Source of the DNA: CBDEGR01 sp965237895
GTDB taxonomy: Bacteria > Acidobacteriota > Terriglobia > UBA7540 > JAPUME01
Direction: 5' to 3'
Length of the DNA: 64,000 nt
Assembly (NCBI GenBank): GCA_965237895.1
Contig: CBDEGR010000002.1
Coordinates: forward strand, 620,001-684,000
Part shown: positions 35,901-43,072 of the stretch, in pieces
Numbering within the stretch: the stretch's first letter is position 1
Layout: every line of letters starts with the position of its first letter
Program-made: the position numbers and the translations under genes
The notes under the pieces: model-generated
Database searches by the model: none
Told to the model about the DNA's origin: nothing
Seen by the model: only the letters and a program-made list of their open reading frames with translations

Positions 35901-36463
35901 TTCGCTATATCTATGCCGTGCTCCACAGCCCGGAATACCGCCGGCGCTACGCTGACTTCCTGAAGTCCGACTTCCCACGCGTTCCGCTGCCTGGCAACCG
36001 TGCGGTGTTCTTTGCTCTCATCATCCCCGGTACACGCCTCGTCAGCCTCCACATGATGGAGGCTGAGGACAGGCGCGCAGGGGCGGCGTTCCCACGCACC
36101 GGTAGCAACCAGGTGGACAAGGTGCGTTACGCACCGCCGAGCAGCGGATTGCCGGGGCGTGTGTGGATCAATCGCGAACAGTATTTCGAGAGTGTCGAGC
36201 CGGAAATATGGGCGTTCACCATCGGCGGCTACCGCCCGGCTGAGAAGTGGCTCAAGGACCGCAATGGACGCACGCTTTCCGATGACGAAATCGACCACTA
36301 CCGAAAGATCGTCGCCGCGCTTGTCGAAACTCGCCTCCTAATGGCCGAGATCGACGAGGTCATTGGGAAACACGGCGGCTGGCCGGGGGCGTTCCAGACC
36401 GGTGAGGCACCGAACCCGGCGACGATGAATACGAGGAAGCGCGATGCGTCGAGCATTCTCTGA
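32963..36463 (+). CDS. Large N6-adenine DNA methyltransferase (type ISP/IIG-like)
   Basis: 1166 residues. An N-terminal ~350-residue region (ASIKRFDQLIAYLRDEMGWP ...) precedes the methyltransferase core: QRGVFYTPRPVVSYIVRSV near 373, LDPATGTGTFLVEA (motif I) near 435-448, IGNPPYSG (motif IV) near 566. The C-terminal ~500 residues (RPFDRRFTYYTGKSRGF, VNSVGIVTARDKLAI, IRYIYAVLHSPEYRRRYA-type) are the target-recognition region seen in type ISP enzymes. Unlike LlaBIII-type ISP proteins, it has no fused helicase or nuclease; these functions could come from the neighbours. Start 4 bp after the helicase stop shows operon structure. Intact. Confidence 0.85.
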   Translation: MPTDHRSALASIKRFDQLIAYLRDEMGWPIARDSFEDVDDLFYDFTADELGIDPKTAAKIESIKRLRPLSPRQPWGIFFVKFEPKRLPVVALRRILSQVALKKRASANSAERTAWAKDDLLFVSNYGVGDERQISFAHFSTPTNGHALPTLKVLGWDNRDTALHLDTVATELTEHLAWPKNDSDASAWREQWRAAFTLRHREVITTSRELSVRLAALARTIRDRITTTLAIETKRGPLNTLMKAFQAALVHDLAAEGFADMYAQTIAYGLLSARIADPHKKTVDDFASHMRTNPFLRDLMETFLQVGGRHTKPGAKGIDFDELGVAEVVELLDNANMEAVVRDFGDRNPREDPVIHFYELFLKEYDAEKRMQRGVFYTPRPVVSYIVRSVHAVLRSEFGLKDGLADTATWGEMAELHEGLRIPDAISPDQGFVQILDPATGTGTFLVEAIDLIHKTLVAKWKAQEHGETKIAALWNEYVPEHLLPRLHGYELLMAPYAIVHLKIGLKLYETGYRFGSHERARVYLTNALESAQDFSQGALDFAIPALADEAQAVNEIKRDARFTVIIGNPPYSGHSANKGAWIRELLRGRAGTQRAENYFEVDGGPLNERNPKWLNDDYVKFIRLASWQIERTGRGVLGFITNHSYLDNPTFRGMRESLAATFPRAHLLDLHGNAKKKDRAPDGGKDENVFDIQQGVAIGLFTCPPVEPRRFSRAYNHADVWGVREQADGTGKYDRLVASDAASTEWQALSPKPPLRLFVPRDDALHDEYEAGAPISDIFPVNSVGIVTARDKLAIQWTAEDMGRIAEDFAARGTEAARTFYDLGKDAQDWQVQLAQEDVRRHDGRIRPVLYRPFDRRFTYYTGKSRGFICRPRPEVMRHMLAGENVGLISVRQVAEGIFNHACVSRSIVDFRTTLSNKGGSYLFPLYTYPPETLANAVNTRKPNLDPKFTRSFASAVGLDFIPDGAGDRTHTFGPEDIFRYIYAVLHSPEYRRRYADFLKSDFPRVPLPGNRAVFFALIIPGTRLVSLHMMEAEDRRAGAAFPRTGSNQVDKVRYAPPSSGLPGRVWINREQYFESVEPEIWAFTIGGYRPAEKWLKDRNGRTLSDDEIDHYRKIVAALVETRLLMAEIDEVIGKHGGWPGAFQTGEAPNPATMNTRKRDASSIL

Positions 36464-36523
36464 GGCTACCCGGGGAACGCTGGTCGACGACCTCGCGCGG
36501 TGCCGCTGACGGCACCCCACACC

Positions 36524-37981
36524 ATGAAAATTCTGTTCTCAGACGTGTTTGAGGTCGACCCAGCAGCGGTCGAAGCCCACGGCGCCTTCAACGTGGCGCT
36601 GGTTGCTGACCTGCCGCTATTTATTGACCCGTTCCTCATCTTTAACAGCCCCGATCCGACGTACCAAGAACTTCACGAGAGAATAGTCAGATACCTGCTC
36701 TTTCTGCACCAGAAGGCGCAGACCGGCGATCTGTCGGACGGCCTGATCAAAGCTTGGTACCGCTTCCCGGAGATCAGAGAGAATTGGCTCGGCTTCTCGG
36801 CCACGGGTAACGAGGGGCGCGGCCTCGGGAAGAAGTTCGCCGGGGCTCTCCACGAGAACCTGCGCGCGCTCTTCAGTGACTTTGGACAGACGAAGGTGAC
36901 GAAGGGAATTCACCTGGAGAAGCTGTGCTTGGTCAGCCCCGGCGTCGGCAAGGACAGCGTCTCTGACTTCACAAGCAACCTTATCCACCAGTTCCTGCTG
37001 GAATACACGCAGGCGTTCGCGGGGGCCCACGTCGCCCCCGCCATGCGGCGGCAAGTCCGGGTGCCGAAGGTTCGTTTCAACTATGACACCGAGACTTGGC
37101 AATCTGGCGAGTTCAACCTCCCCGTTCACAACGGTCGCCACGTGCTCCTCACGCCGGTGAATCTTCTCACCAAAGATAAGACGTGGATTAATAAGACTGA
37201 CCTTATGAAGGGATTCTCTTGGATTCCCGATGCCATCCCCAATGACGAGCTACGCGCCCAGATCAACAACTACTTTCAAGGGCTGCTTCCGAAATCGCCG
37301 ACAACTCAGGATGAGGCTGACGCCGTCCGGCACACGTTACTGAAGTTCCCGGCACTTGTTGACTACTACATCCGATACAAGGAGGATCACGGTGACGAGG
37401 CCAAGAGCGTCAGCGCGAGCAAGGTAGTACGCTCGCGTCGGCTCTACCTTACCCAATTCGCAAGCCTGCCCACCCTACTGAACCGTGAGACCGACTTCTA
37501 TAAGGTCGAGGAAACTACCCTGCCGGCGGCCAGGACACGTGCACTCTTCCTCAAAGATGTGATCGAAAACAAAGGCGGACACCGAATTTTCTACATCCAT
37601 GGCCAAGCCATTGAGCGCGAGGAGGACCTCCAGATCCTCTACCGGCTGACCTGGTTCGCGACGACCCTAGACGTGAGCCGAGAGGTCAATGACGGCCGCG
37701 GGCCAGCCGATTTCAAGGTCTCTCGCGGCGCTAGCGATAAGTCGCTTGTCGAAATGAAGCTAGCAAGCAACAGTCACCTGAAGCGCAACCTTGAGCGACA
37801 GTCGCCCATCTACGAGAGGGCCAGTGACGCACAAGTCACTGTGAAGGTGATCCTATGCTTCAGTGCGACTGACTTGGCCAAGGTGAAACGTGTCCTCGCC
37901 GAGCCGAAGATGACCGGCGACCCGAATGTGATCATCATCGATGCCGCCGTGGACAGTAAGCCCTCGGGATCGAAAGCATAG
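36524..37981 (+). CDS. Unknown protein with a PD-(D/E)xK-like C-terminal motif
   Basis: 485 residues from ATG 36524 (a GTG at 36500 would add eight). N terminus MKILFSDVFEVDPAAVEAHG; middle part is helical and unlike anything I know. Near 391-412 the sequence NDGRGPADFKVSRGASDKSLVEMKLASN has a D, a spacing of ~17 residues and an ExK, the arrangement of PD-(D/E)xK nucleases. Third gene of the helicase-methyltransferase operon, 60 bp after the methyltransferase stop. It could be the restriction nuclease of the system; nuclease identity is inference. Confidence 0.6.
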   Translation: MKILFSDVFEVDPAAVEAHGAFNVALVADLPLFIDPFLIFNSPDPTYQELHERIVRYLLFLHQKAQTGDLSDGLIKAWYRFPEIRENWLGFSATGNEGRGLGKKFAGALHENLRALFSDFGQTKVTKGIHLEKLCLVSPGVGKDSVSDFTSNLIHQFLLEYTQAFAGAHVAPAMRRQVRVPKVRFNYDTETWQSGEFNLPVHNGRHVLLTPVNLLTKDKTWINKTDLMKGFSWIPDAIPNDELRAQINNYFQGLLPKSPTTQDEADAVRHTLLKFPALVDYYIRYKEDHGDEAKSVSASKVVRSRRLYLTQFASLPTLLNRETDFYKVEETTLPAARTRALFLKDVIENKGGHRIFYIHGQAIEREEDLQILYRLTWFATTLDVSREVNDGRGPADFKVSRGASDKSLVEMKLASNSHLKRNLERQSPIYERASDAQVTVKVILCFSATDLAKVKRVLAEPKMTGDPNVIIIDAAVDSKPSGSKA

Positions 37982-38263
37982 CGGCAACGATGAGCATGGG
38001 ACTCTTAGAAGGGCAGGACGTCACCGGATTAGGCGTCTCAGTGCACCAGTACAGGCCCGATGTCTCACATATAAGGGTCATGACTTTTTAGAGCACGCGC
38101 GAAATGAAACGCGGTGGCTGACGGCTTCCTGGGAGTGCTTTTGGGACGTTGCAGGGCTGGTTTTGGCAGTTCGGGCTGGCGTTGGTGCATGAATCGGTGT
38201 AAGCGAGCACGCTAGCGGCGGGGGTGGGGTCCAGTCCATCATAGAGATCGGGGGGGTAACGTC

Positions 38264-38640
38264 GTGGTCGCAGCGAAGTCGAGCCGAGTCAACCGCCAGT
38301 ACAAGAAGAAGTACAGAATCCGGAACTGGAGGGAGTACGAGCGTGGCCTCAGGAGCCGCGGCGACGTCACGATCTGGCTGAGCGAGGATGCAATTGCCGC
38401 GTGGGTACCACCGAAGAACGGTCTTCGCGGAGGCCAGCGGCGGTACTCGAACCTCGCGGTCCGAACCGTGTTGACGCTGCGGGTCGTCTTCAGCCTGCCG
38501 CTCCGCCAGACCGAGGGGTTCCTGGACTCGCTGCTCCGCTTGATGGGCCTCAACCTCAAGGCCCCGGACCACACCACACTCTCGCACCGGAACCAAATCG
38601 TTGCGGTGCCGCCCCTGCCCTCGAACCCGACGGCCGCTTC
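38264..38640 (+). pseudogene. IS5-family transposase, N-terminal fragment
   Basis: Reads VNRQYKKKYRIRNWREYERG, IWLSEDAIAAW, RYSNLAVRTVLTLRVVFSLP and LKAPDHTTLSHR, the N-terminal half of an IS5-group DDE transposase. It changes to unrelated sequence at about 38,600-38,640, before the catalytic core. The preceding ~280 bases (37982-38263) show nothing else. Confidence 0.75.
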
Positions 38641-38716
38641 AGGTCGCGGGCAATCCCACAGGAGAGATTGTCGCTCTGCGTACATTCGGAATGTGGTCCT
38701 AATTGGAGGTCGTCAC

Positions 38717-38988
38717 ATGTCAGTCAATGCACAGGTCTGTGGGCTCTCTGGCGGAGCAGGGCTCATCCTTTCGGCATTTGCGCCGGTGGTTTCACTTCCC
38801 ATCCTTGGCGCGATGTCACCGTTCGCTCTGCACTGGGCTGCTGGAACGGTGTTGCTTCTGATCGGTATCGCCGCCGGAGTTGCTGGACTGGTCAATCGAA
38901 CACGAGTGGTCGGCGTGGCAGGCATACTCGGGGCGCTCTCGGCTATCGGTGGATTGATCTATTACTTCATTCTACGGGCCGAGTTGAG
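38717..38988 (+). pseudogene. Small membrane protein, 3' end removed by IS3 copy B
   Basis: ATG 38717 preceded by GGAGGT. Encodes MSVNAQVCGLSGGAGLILSA and three hydrophobic segments (LILSAFAPVVSLPILGA, WAAGTVLLLIGIAAGVAGLV, VVGVAGILGALSAIGGLIYYFIL), reading straight into the IS left end at 38989. Complete relatives would probably carry one more domain. Function unknown. Confidence 0.6.
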
Positions 38989-39054
38989 TGACCTGACCCC
39001 CTCAAACCGGTCCAGTTCTAATGTTAGAGTTGGACCTGGAATAGGGAGGTCAGG

Positions 39055-39333
39055 ATGGTCAAGAGGAAGCATTCGATCGAACAGATTATCGGTAAACTTC
39101 GAGAGACCGAAGTGGAACTTGCCCAGGGTCGCAGCGTAGCCGAGGTGTGCCGGTCGTTGGGGGTGACCGAGCAGACCTATTACCGCTGGCGAAAGGAGTA
39201 CGGCGGTCTAAAGATGGATCAGGCCAAGCGGTTGAAGGTCCTCGAGCAGGAGAACACTCGCTTGAGGAGGGCGGTTGCAGACCTGACCTTGGACAAGCAG
39301 ATTCTGCAGGAGGTCACAAGGGGAAACGGCTAA
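39055..39333 (+). CDS. IS3 orfA (copy B)
   Basis: 92 residues: HTH_Tnp_1 domain (IEQIIGKLRETEVELAQGRS), then a coiled coil (RLKVLEQENTRLRRAVADL). GGGAGG precedes the ATG. It ends with the frameshift heptamer G GGA AAC at 39321-39327, six bases before its TAA. OrfA alone usually acts as a DNA-binding regulator; with orfB by -1 frameshift it gives an OrfAB transposase of about 386 residues. Confidence 0.9.
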   Translation: MVKRKHSIEQIIGKLRETEVELAQGRSVAEVCRSLGVTEQTYYRWRKEYGGLKMDQAKRLKVLEQENTRLRRAVADLTLDKQILQEVTRGNG

Positions 39334-40214
39334 GCCCGGCGCGTCGCCGGCAGTGGGCGGCGCATATCTGTAAGGCGTTGGGTGTCTCGGAACGCCGGGC
39401 TTGTCGAGTGCTCAGCCAACCCCGGTCCACCCAGCGCCATCGATGCATCGCTGCTCCCGACGAGGATGCCCTGACGAGGGCCATCGTCACCCTGGCCGGT
39501 CGGTTTGGTCGCTATGGCTATCGTCGGGTCACGGCCTTGCTGCGGCGAGCCGGCTGGAGGGTCAACCATAAGAGAGTGGAGCGCATCTGGAGGCGGGAGG
39601 GGTTGAGAGTGCCGCAGAAACAGCCGAAGCGTGGACGCCTTTGGCTCAACGACGGATCGTGCGTTCGTCTGCGCCCCTGCAGTCCGAACCACGTCTGGGC
39701 TTACGACTTCGTCCAAGCCCGCACTCACGACGGGAGGGCTTTCCGGTTGTTGACGGTCATCGATGAGTACACTCGGGAATGTCTGGCTATCCAGGTGGCC
39801 CGCCAGATTCGATCCGACGATGTCGTGCAGCTACTGGCCGATCTGTTCGTTCTCCGAGGTCCGCCCGAGCACCTTCGCTCGGATAATGGCCCGGAGTTCT
39901 GCGCCCAAGCTCTACGAGAGTGGCTGGGGCGAATCGGAGTGAAGACGCTCTACATCCAACCCGGGAGTCCCTGGGAGAACGGCTACAACGAGAGCTTTAA
40001 TGGGAAGCTCCGAGACGAGTTGCTCGACCGGGAGATCTTCTACACCTTGCAGGAAGCGAAGGTGTTAATCGAGCAGTGGAGGCGACACTACAACAGGGTT
40101 CGACCTCACAGTGCTCTTGGTTATCGTCCACCGGCACCGGAGGCCATGGAAATCCCGCCGCTGCTCGGGAGGCAGCTGCCTCCCGACCTAGGGACAGAAT
40201 TACCGCTGAACTAA
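39147..40214 (+). CDS. IS3 orfB, DDE transposase (copy B)
   Basis: Expressed by -1 frameshifting at 39321-39327: the OrfA frame ends TRGNG, the shifted frame reads GKRLSPARRRQWAA onward. The portion of this open frame before 39321 overlaps orfA and is not real protein. Catalytic residues: D in AYDFVQARTHDGR, D in RSDNGPEFCAQ, E in GYNESFNGKLRDEL. Complete C terminus HYNRVRPHSALGYRPP. With an intact orfA this copy can make OrfAB and may be mobile, and may act in trans on copy A. Confidence 0.9.
   Translation: MPVVGGDRADLLPLAKGVRRSKDGSGQAVEGPRAGEHSLEEGGCRPDLGQADSAGGHKGKRLSPARRRQWAAHICKALGVSERRACRVLSQPRSTQRHRCIAAPDEDALTRAIVTLAGRFGRYGYRRVTALLRRAGWRVNHKRVERIWRREGLRVPQKQPKRGRLWLNDGSCVRLRPCSPNHVWAYDFVQARTHDGRAFRLLTVIDEYTRECLAIQVARQIRSDDVVQLLADLFVLRGPPEHLRSDNGPEFCAQALREWLGRIGVKTLYIQPGSPWENGYNESFNGKLRDELLDREIFYTLQEAKVLIEQWRRHYNRVRPHSALGYRPPAPEAMEIPPLLGRQLPPDLGTELPLN
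39321..39327 (+). promoter_or_regulatory. Programmed -1 frameshift heptamer G GGA AAC
   Basis: In the orfA frame the codons are GGA AAC preceded by a G, fitting X XXY YYZ. Slipping by -1 gives GGG AAA and joins the orfB frame in phase. The same heptamer is at 6948-6954 in copy A. Confidence 0.8.
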
Positions 40215-40248
40215 CATACGAGTTGGTACAATCACTGGGGGCAGGTCA

Positions 40249-41574
40249 GTTCCTCAACTCGATTATTCGAATAAGGCCGCACCGCGCCATAGCTACGCAC
40301 CATACGAAACCCCTTCGCATGTTCGCGTTCTCCATCTGAGCGACGACGTAGCAGAGGTCTACATTGGCGGAGACTTGGAGCCCAGGGAGACCCTGCGCCA
40401 CGTTACGACGACGCAGAATGGTATCCGCTACTTCATGGGCGCGTCCAGGGATGGGGTAGGGGTGGAGCGTCTAAAAAACTATGACCAAGACCTCGTGACC
40501 CAAGATGGAGCCGATCCAGACGGCTTGTCTGGGGATAATTTCTATCCGTTCATCATCCAGCCGTTCTTGTATTTGGACCCTGATCTGTTGGCTCCGGAAA
40601 ACGCAGAGATCCTACAGGCTCTGTACGACAGCATCCGGATTCTGAACGATGCCTTGCCCCCGGAGTTCCAAATTGTGACGCGGGGCACCCGCGCCACGGG
40701 AATCGCAAACTGGGGTGAAATCGTAGTGAGCCTTGAATCACCTGCGTCCATCAGCTCGAATTGCGGCGCAACGGTGGTAGCGTGCGCAGAGTTCATCCCG
40801 ATAGAGGGCAACACCCTTTCATCCGTTCTGCACCTTCCGGACGACTTCGACACGTCCGAGTACATGTTCCCTCGCAAAGTGATTGTTCATGAGTTTTTGC
40901 ACGCGCTGGGCATTCAAGGGCACGTGGATAGCGTCGAGTTCCCGGACAGCATCATGGGCAAGGAGGGCGAGTACATCCCAAACCTCGTTCACATCATCAG
41001 CAAGATCGACCAGGAAGCGCTGCAGATCATGTACATGAGCCAGCTAACCGACCTCTACAATGACTGGGGCGAATGGTCGGATACCAGCTTCCACTTGGTG
41101 GGCCGGACGGACGACGGGATCCTGAACTTCGGCGTGGCGCTGTTCAACGGACTGCCGCAACCGTGGGTGCGGGGCACCCTGCCGAATATGGATTTGGTCG
41201 ACAATGATCGCCTGGACGGCACGGCCACCTGGAGTGGAAACCTGCTGGGATTTTCCGGATCGTCACCGATAGCCGGAGATGCCGAGCTTCAAGTGCACCT
41301 GTCCACGCTGACAGTTCCTGATAACGAACAGGACTTGCGGTTTCGGGATATCTTCTTCTTGAACCGTTTCGAGTCCGACTCGCCAGACCGTTGGTTCCAC
41401 ACCCGCAACATCTACTACAAGGTCAACGTTTCCGGCAATGGCTTCCAAAATGTTCGCGGCGAAGGATACGAGCAGGGACACATCACGGGGGCATTCCTTG
41501 GCCCTGAACACGAGCACATGGGCGGGACCGTCAAGAGGACCGATATGGTGGGCGCGTTTGGAGGCAGTAGATAA
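40249..41574 (+). pseudogene. Metzincin-like metalloprotease with TbpB-like barrel, 5' end removed by IS3 copy B (copy 2)
   Basis: The frame is open from the first base after the IS (40249: VPQLDYSNKAAPRHSYAPYE, then VRVLHLSDDVAEVYIGGD), so the TTG at 40375 is not a true start and the real N terminus, including any signal peptide, lies beyond the IS. Contains HEFLHALGIQGH and SIMG as in copy 1, and the same barrel-like end (EHEHMGG ... GAFGG). Differences from copy 1 are few (E/K, T/V, A/E, S/P substitutions near and after the motif). Without a signal sequence or promoter it is probably silent. Confidence 0.7.
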
Positions 41575-41640
41575 CGGATTTGGCTGACAACAATAGGTCG
41601 GTGGCATCTTAGATCGGCGCATCGAGTGTAGGATCGTGTC
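40540..41640 (+). repeat. Long direct duplication, copy 2 (partner 1-1101)
   Basis: Same 1.1-kb sequence as 1-1101. The first ~90 bases differ at about ten sites; the remainder has only a handful of differences. This uneven divergence suggests gene conversion or an older 5' difference. Identity stops at 41640. Confidence 0.9.
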
Positions 41641-41670
41641 CTGCGCTGGGTGGCCGTGGTCAAGGCTGTA

Positions 41671-41683
41671 GGGGGTCAGGTCA
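41671..41683 (-). repeat. Solitary IS3 end, inverted
   Basis: GGGGGTCAGGTCA is the exact reverse complement of the 13-bp left end of the window's IS3 copies, standing alone 31 bp after the duplication junction. It includes part of the stop region of the neighbouring minus-strand gene. Confidence 0.5.
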
Positions 41684-42010
41684 GCTGCTTTCCCGATCCA
41701 GGCCTGACTCCACGTACGCTGACGCCAAAGCGGCAGTGAAGCGCTTGGTAAACTCTTGTACGTTAAGGGACTCTGCATACTGGAGGAACTGCAAATACCA
41801 TAGGCCTATCTCAAGAGTGGAAAATTCTTCCTTGATCATGTCAAGGCTAGCTTCTTCGAAGAGACCCGCCGTAGTGATCTCGGCAAGGGCAGCGTCGTAG
41901 TCGCGGCGCAATATCGCGGCGAGCACCAACTGCATCGCCGCATCGAGCAGGAGCTTCTTCCTTGGCCACCAGCTTTTCACGAGTTCCACCACGCGGCCAG
42001 CGTAGCCCAT
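41681..42010 (-). CDS. Unknown protein, possibly 3'-truncated
   Basis: 109 residues from ATG 42010 (MGYAGRVVELVKSWWPRKKL), a soluble, mostly helical protein (LAAILRRDYDAALAEITTAG, FSTLEIGLWYLQFLQYAESL). The stop at 41681 coincides with the IS3-like end, so the natural C terminus may be lost. It overlaps the preceding minus-strand frame (41977-42366) by 34 bp, suggesting a former operon. No recognisable family. Confidence 0.45.
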   Translation of the reverse strand: MGYAGRVVELVKSWWPRKKLLLDAAMQLVLAAILRRDYDAALAEITTAGLFEEASLDMIKEEFSTLEIGLWYLQFLQYAESLNVQEFTKRFTAALASAYVESGLDRESS

Positions 42011-42366
42011 CCGCTACTGACGGCGGCAAGGAACGCGGCCCACAGCCACCGGGTGATTTGATTCATCATCCCAGCCAGGAACGCGCCGCCTACAGCCACA
42101 AACAGCCCCTTGGGCGCGCCATCGTGCCCTGTAGCGGCACACAGACAGCTCTTAGGCACTGTCCAACCGGGATTTCCATTTTGCCTTCCCGGTCGCCGCA
42201 AGCATACACCCCACCGCCTCCGTTGGGGCCATTTTTCATCCCGAACAACTCCAGCGACCCACGTAGGGGCCAGCCCCACCTCTTCCGGGTACAGGTAAAC
42301 CAGAAATCGCCTCATTTTCATGCGATTTCCCAGACACTGCTCCGTCCCATGAACACGGCCCGCCAA
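41977..42366 (-). CDS. Unknown protein with a C-terminal hydrophobic segment
   Basis: 129 residues from ATG 42366; internal ATGs at 42321 and 42315 (MKMRRFLVYLYPEEVGLAPT) are possible starts, and the part before them is poorly supported. A cysteine/arginine-rich middle is followed by GLFVAVGGAFLAGMM and LWAAFLAAVSSGWATLAAWW, likely one or two membrane segments. Overlaps the next gene. Family not recognised; could be non-coding. Confidence 0.35.
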   Translation of the reverse strand: MAGRVHGTEQCLGNRMKMRRFLVYLYPEEVGLAPTWVAGVVRDEKWPQRRRWGVCLRRPGRQNGNPGWTVPKSCLCAATGHDGAPKGLFVAVGGAFLAGMMNQITRWLWAAFLAAVSSGWATLAAWWNS

Positions 42367-42385
42367 ACTCCGCTGAGGGAATGAC

Positions 42386-42675
42386 CTAAATGGCGATCCG
42401 CTCTACTTCGTCCAGGGAAATCTCTTCCTGTCTCCGGTCGTAGAGCATGGTGGTGCGGGGGGACTCGTGGTTGGCGATGTGCTGGGCCGTTTCCAGGGTG
42501 CCGTGGTTCTTGAGGTAGGCGGTGATGCCGGTGGCGCGGAAGGTGTGGTTGCCGATGCGGGTCAGGATGCCGGCGGCTTTGGCCCGCCGCTGAATCATGC
42601 GGTAAGCGTCTTGCTGCCACAAGGGATTGGCGGTGAGCAGGCCGGTGCGGCCGGCGGCCGTACGGAAAAGCGGCC
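42386..42675 (-). pseudogene. Tyrosine recombinase C-terminal fragment (duplicate)
   Basis: The last ~95 codons of the integrase at 4448 are repeated here (HTFRATGITAYLKNHGTLE, MLYDRRQEEISLDEVERIAI), including the HxxR and Tyr motifs but lacking Arg I and the N-terminal domain. Joined at 42675 to brnT. The duplicated segment is 42387-42675 (partner 4449-4737). Confidence 0.85.
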
Positions 42676-42800
42676 GCCTAGAGGGTCATGTGGTCTTGGT
42701 GGCCCACACGCCGCGCCGCAAGAACACGCGGATCATTTCGATGAGAAAGGGCAATCGCCGTGAAGAAAAAGCCTACCAAGAGCAACTTGAAACGCCTTGA
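42675..42800 (+). pseudogene. brnT: BrnT toxin, C-terminal fragment
   Basis: 42 codons: RLEGHVVLVAHTPRRKNTRI then ISMRKGNRREEKAYQEQLE, the conserved end of BrnT RNase toxins (RIISxRKAxRxExxxY). The N-terminal half, with catalytic residues, was removed at the junction with the integrase fragment. The downstream antitoxin overlaps its 3' end. Confidence 0.75.
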
Positions 42801-43047
42801 TACGATGAGCGACGCGAGCATCGATTACTCTGATATTCCGGCACTCGATGCGGCCTTCTTTCGCGATGCAAGGGTGGTGGTCCCGCCCGGGAAAAAGCAG
42901 CTGACCGTGCGTCTGGACGCGGACGTACTGGAGTGGCCGCGGGGCCAGGGAAAAGGTTACCAAAGCCGGATTAACGCCATTCTGAGGGCGTACTACGAAG
43001 CCCATCGTGGCCCGGGATATCCGCCTTCCGGCAACACGTCTTCATGA
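42760..43047 (+). CDS. brnA: BrnA antitoxin, orphaned
   Basis: 95 residues from GTG 42760, overlapping the brnT fragment by 41 bp. MKKKPTKSNLKRLDTMSDAS, YSDIPALDAAFF and VRLDADVLEW...GKGYQSRINAILRAYYEAH are the BrnA signature, ending in an RHH-like DNA-binding domain. The last ~12 residues (GPGYPPSGNTSS) may be altered near the IS6 fragment. Antitoxin without a functional toxin. Confidence 0.85.
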   Translation: MKKKPTKSNLKRLDTMSDASIDYSDIPALDAAFFRDARVVVPPGKKQLTVRLDADVLEWPRGQGKGYQSRINAILRAYYEAHRGPGYPPSGNTSS

Positions 43048-43072
43048 GATCATTCACCAACGGCGCGGCGTG

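Larger units (their letters stand above)
38989..40248 (+). mobile_element. IS3-family (IS407-like) insertion sequence, copy B, apparently intact
   Basis: 1260 bp, inverted repeats as in copy A (TGACCTGACCCCC left; right end reverse complement TGACCTGCCCCCA). orfA is full length. Flanks TGAG and GTTC do not match, so there is no target duplication; the left flank is a membrane protein gene and the right flank the interior of the protease gene. Differs from copy A at only a few bases. Confidence 0.95.

Noticed and set aside
24896..37981. Complete DISARM system
   Set aside because: An Eco57I-like methyltransferase, a PLD-SNF2 helicase and other pieces recall DISARM, but no drmA/drmB (DUF1998) gene is present, the methyltransferase is broken, and an IS6 element and mazEF separate the parts.
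38264..39139. 291-codon + frame as one protein
   Set aside because: It joins an IS5 transposase fragment, a separate membrane protein gene with its own start at 38717, and the IS3 left end.
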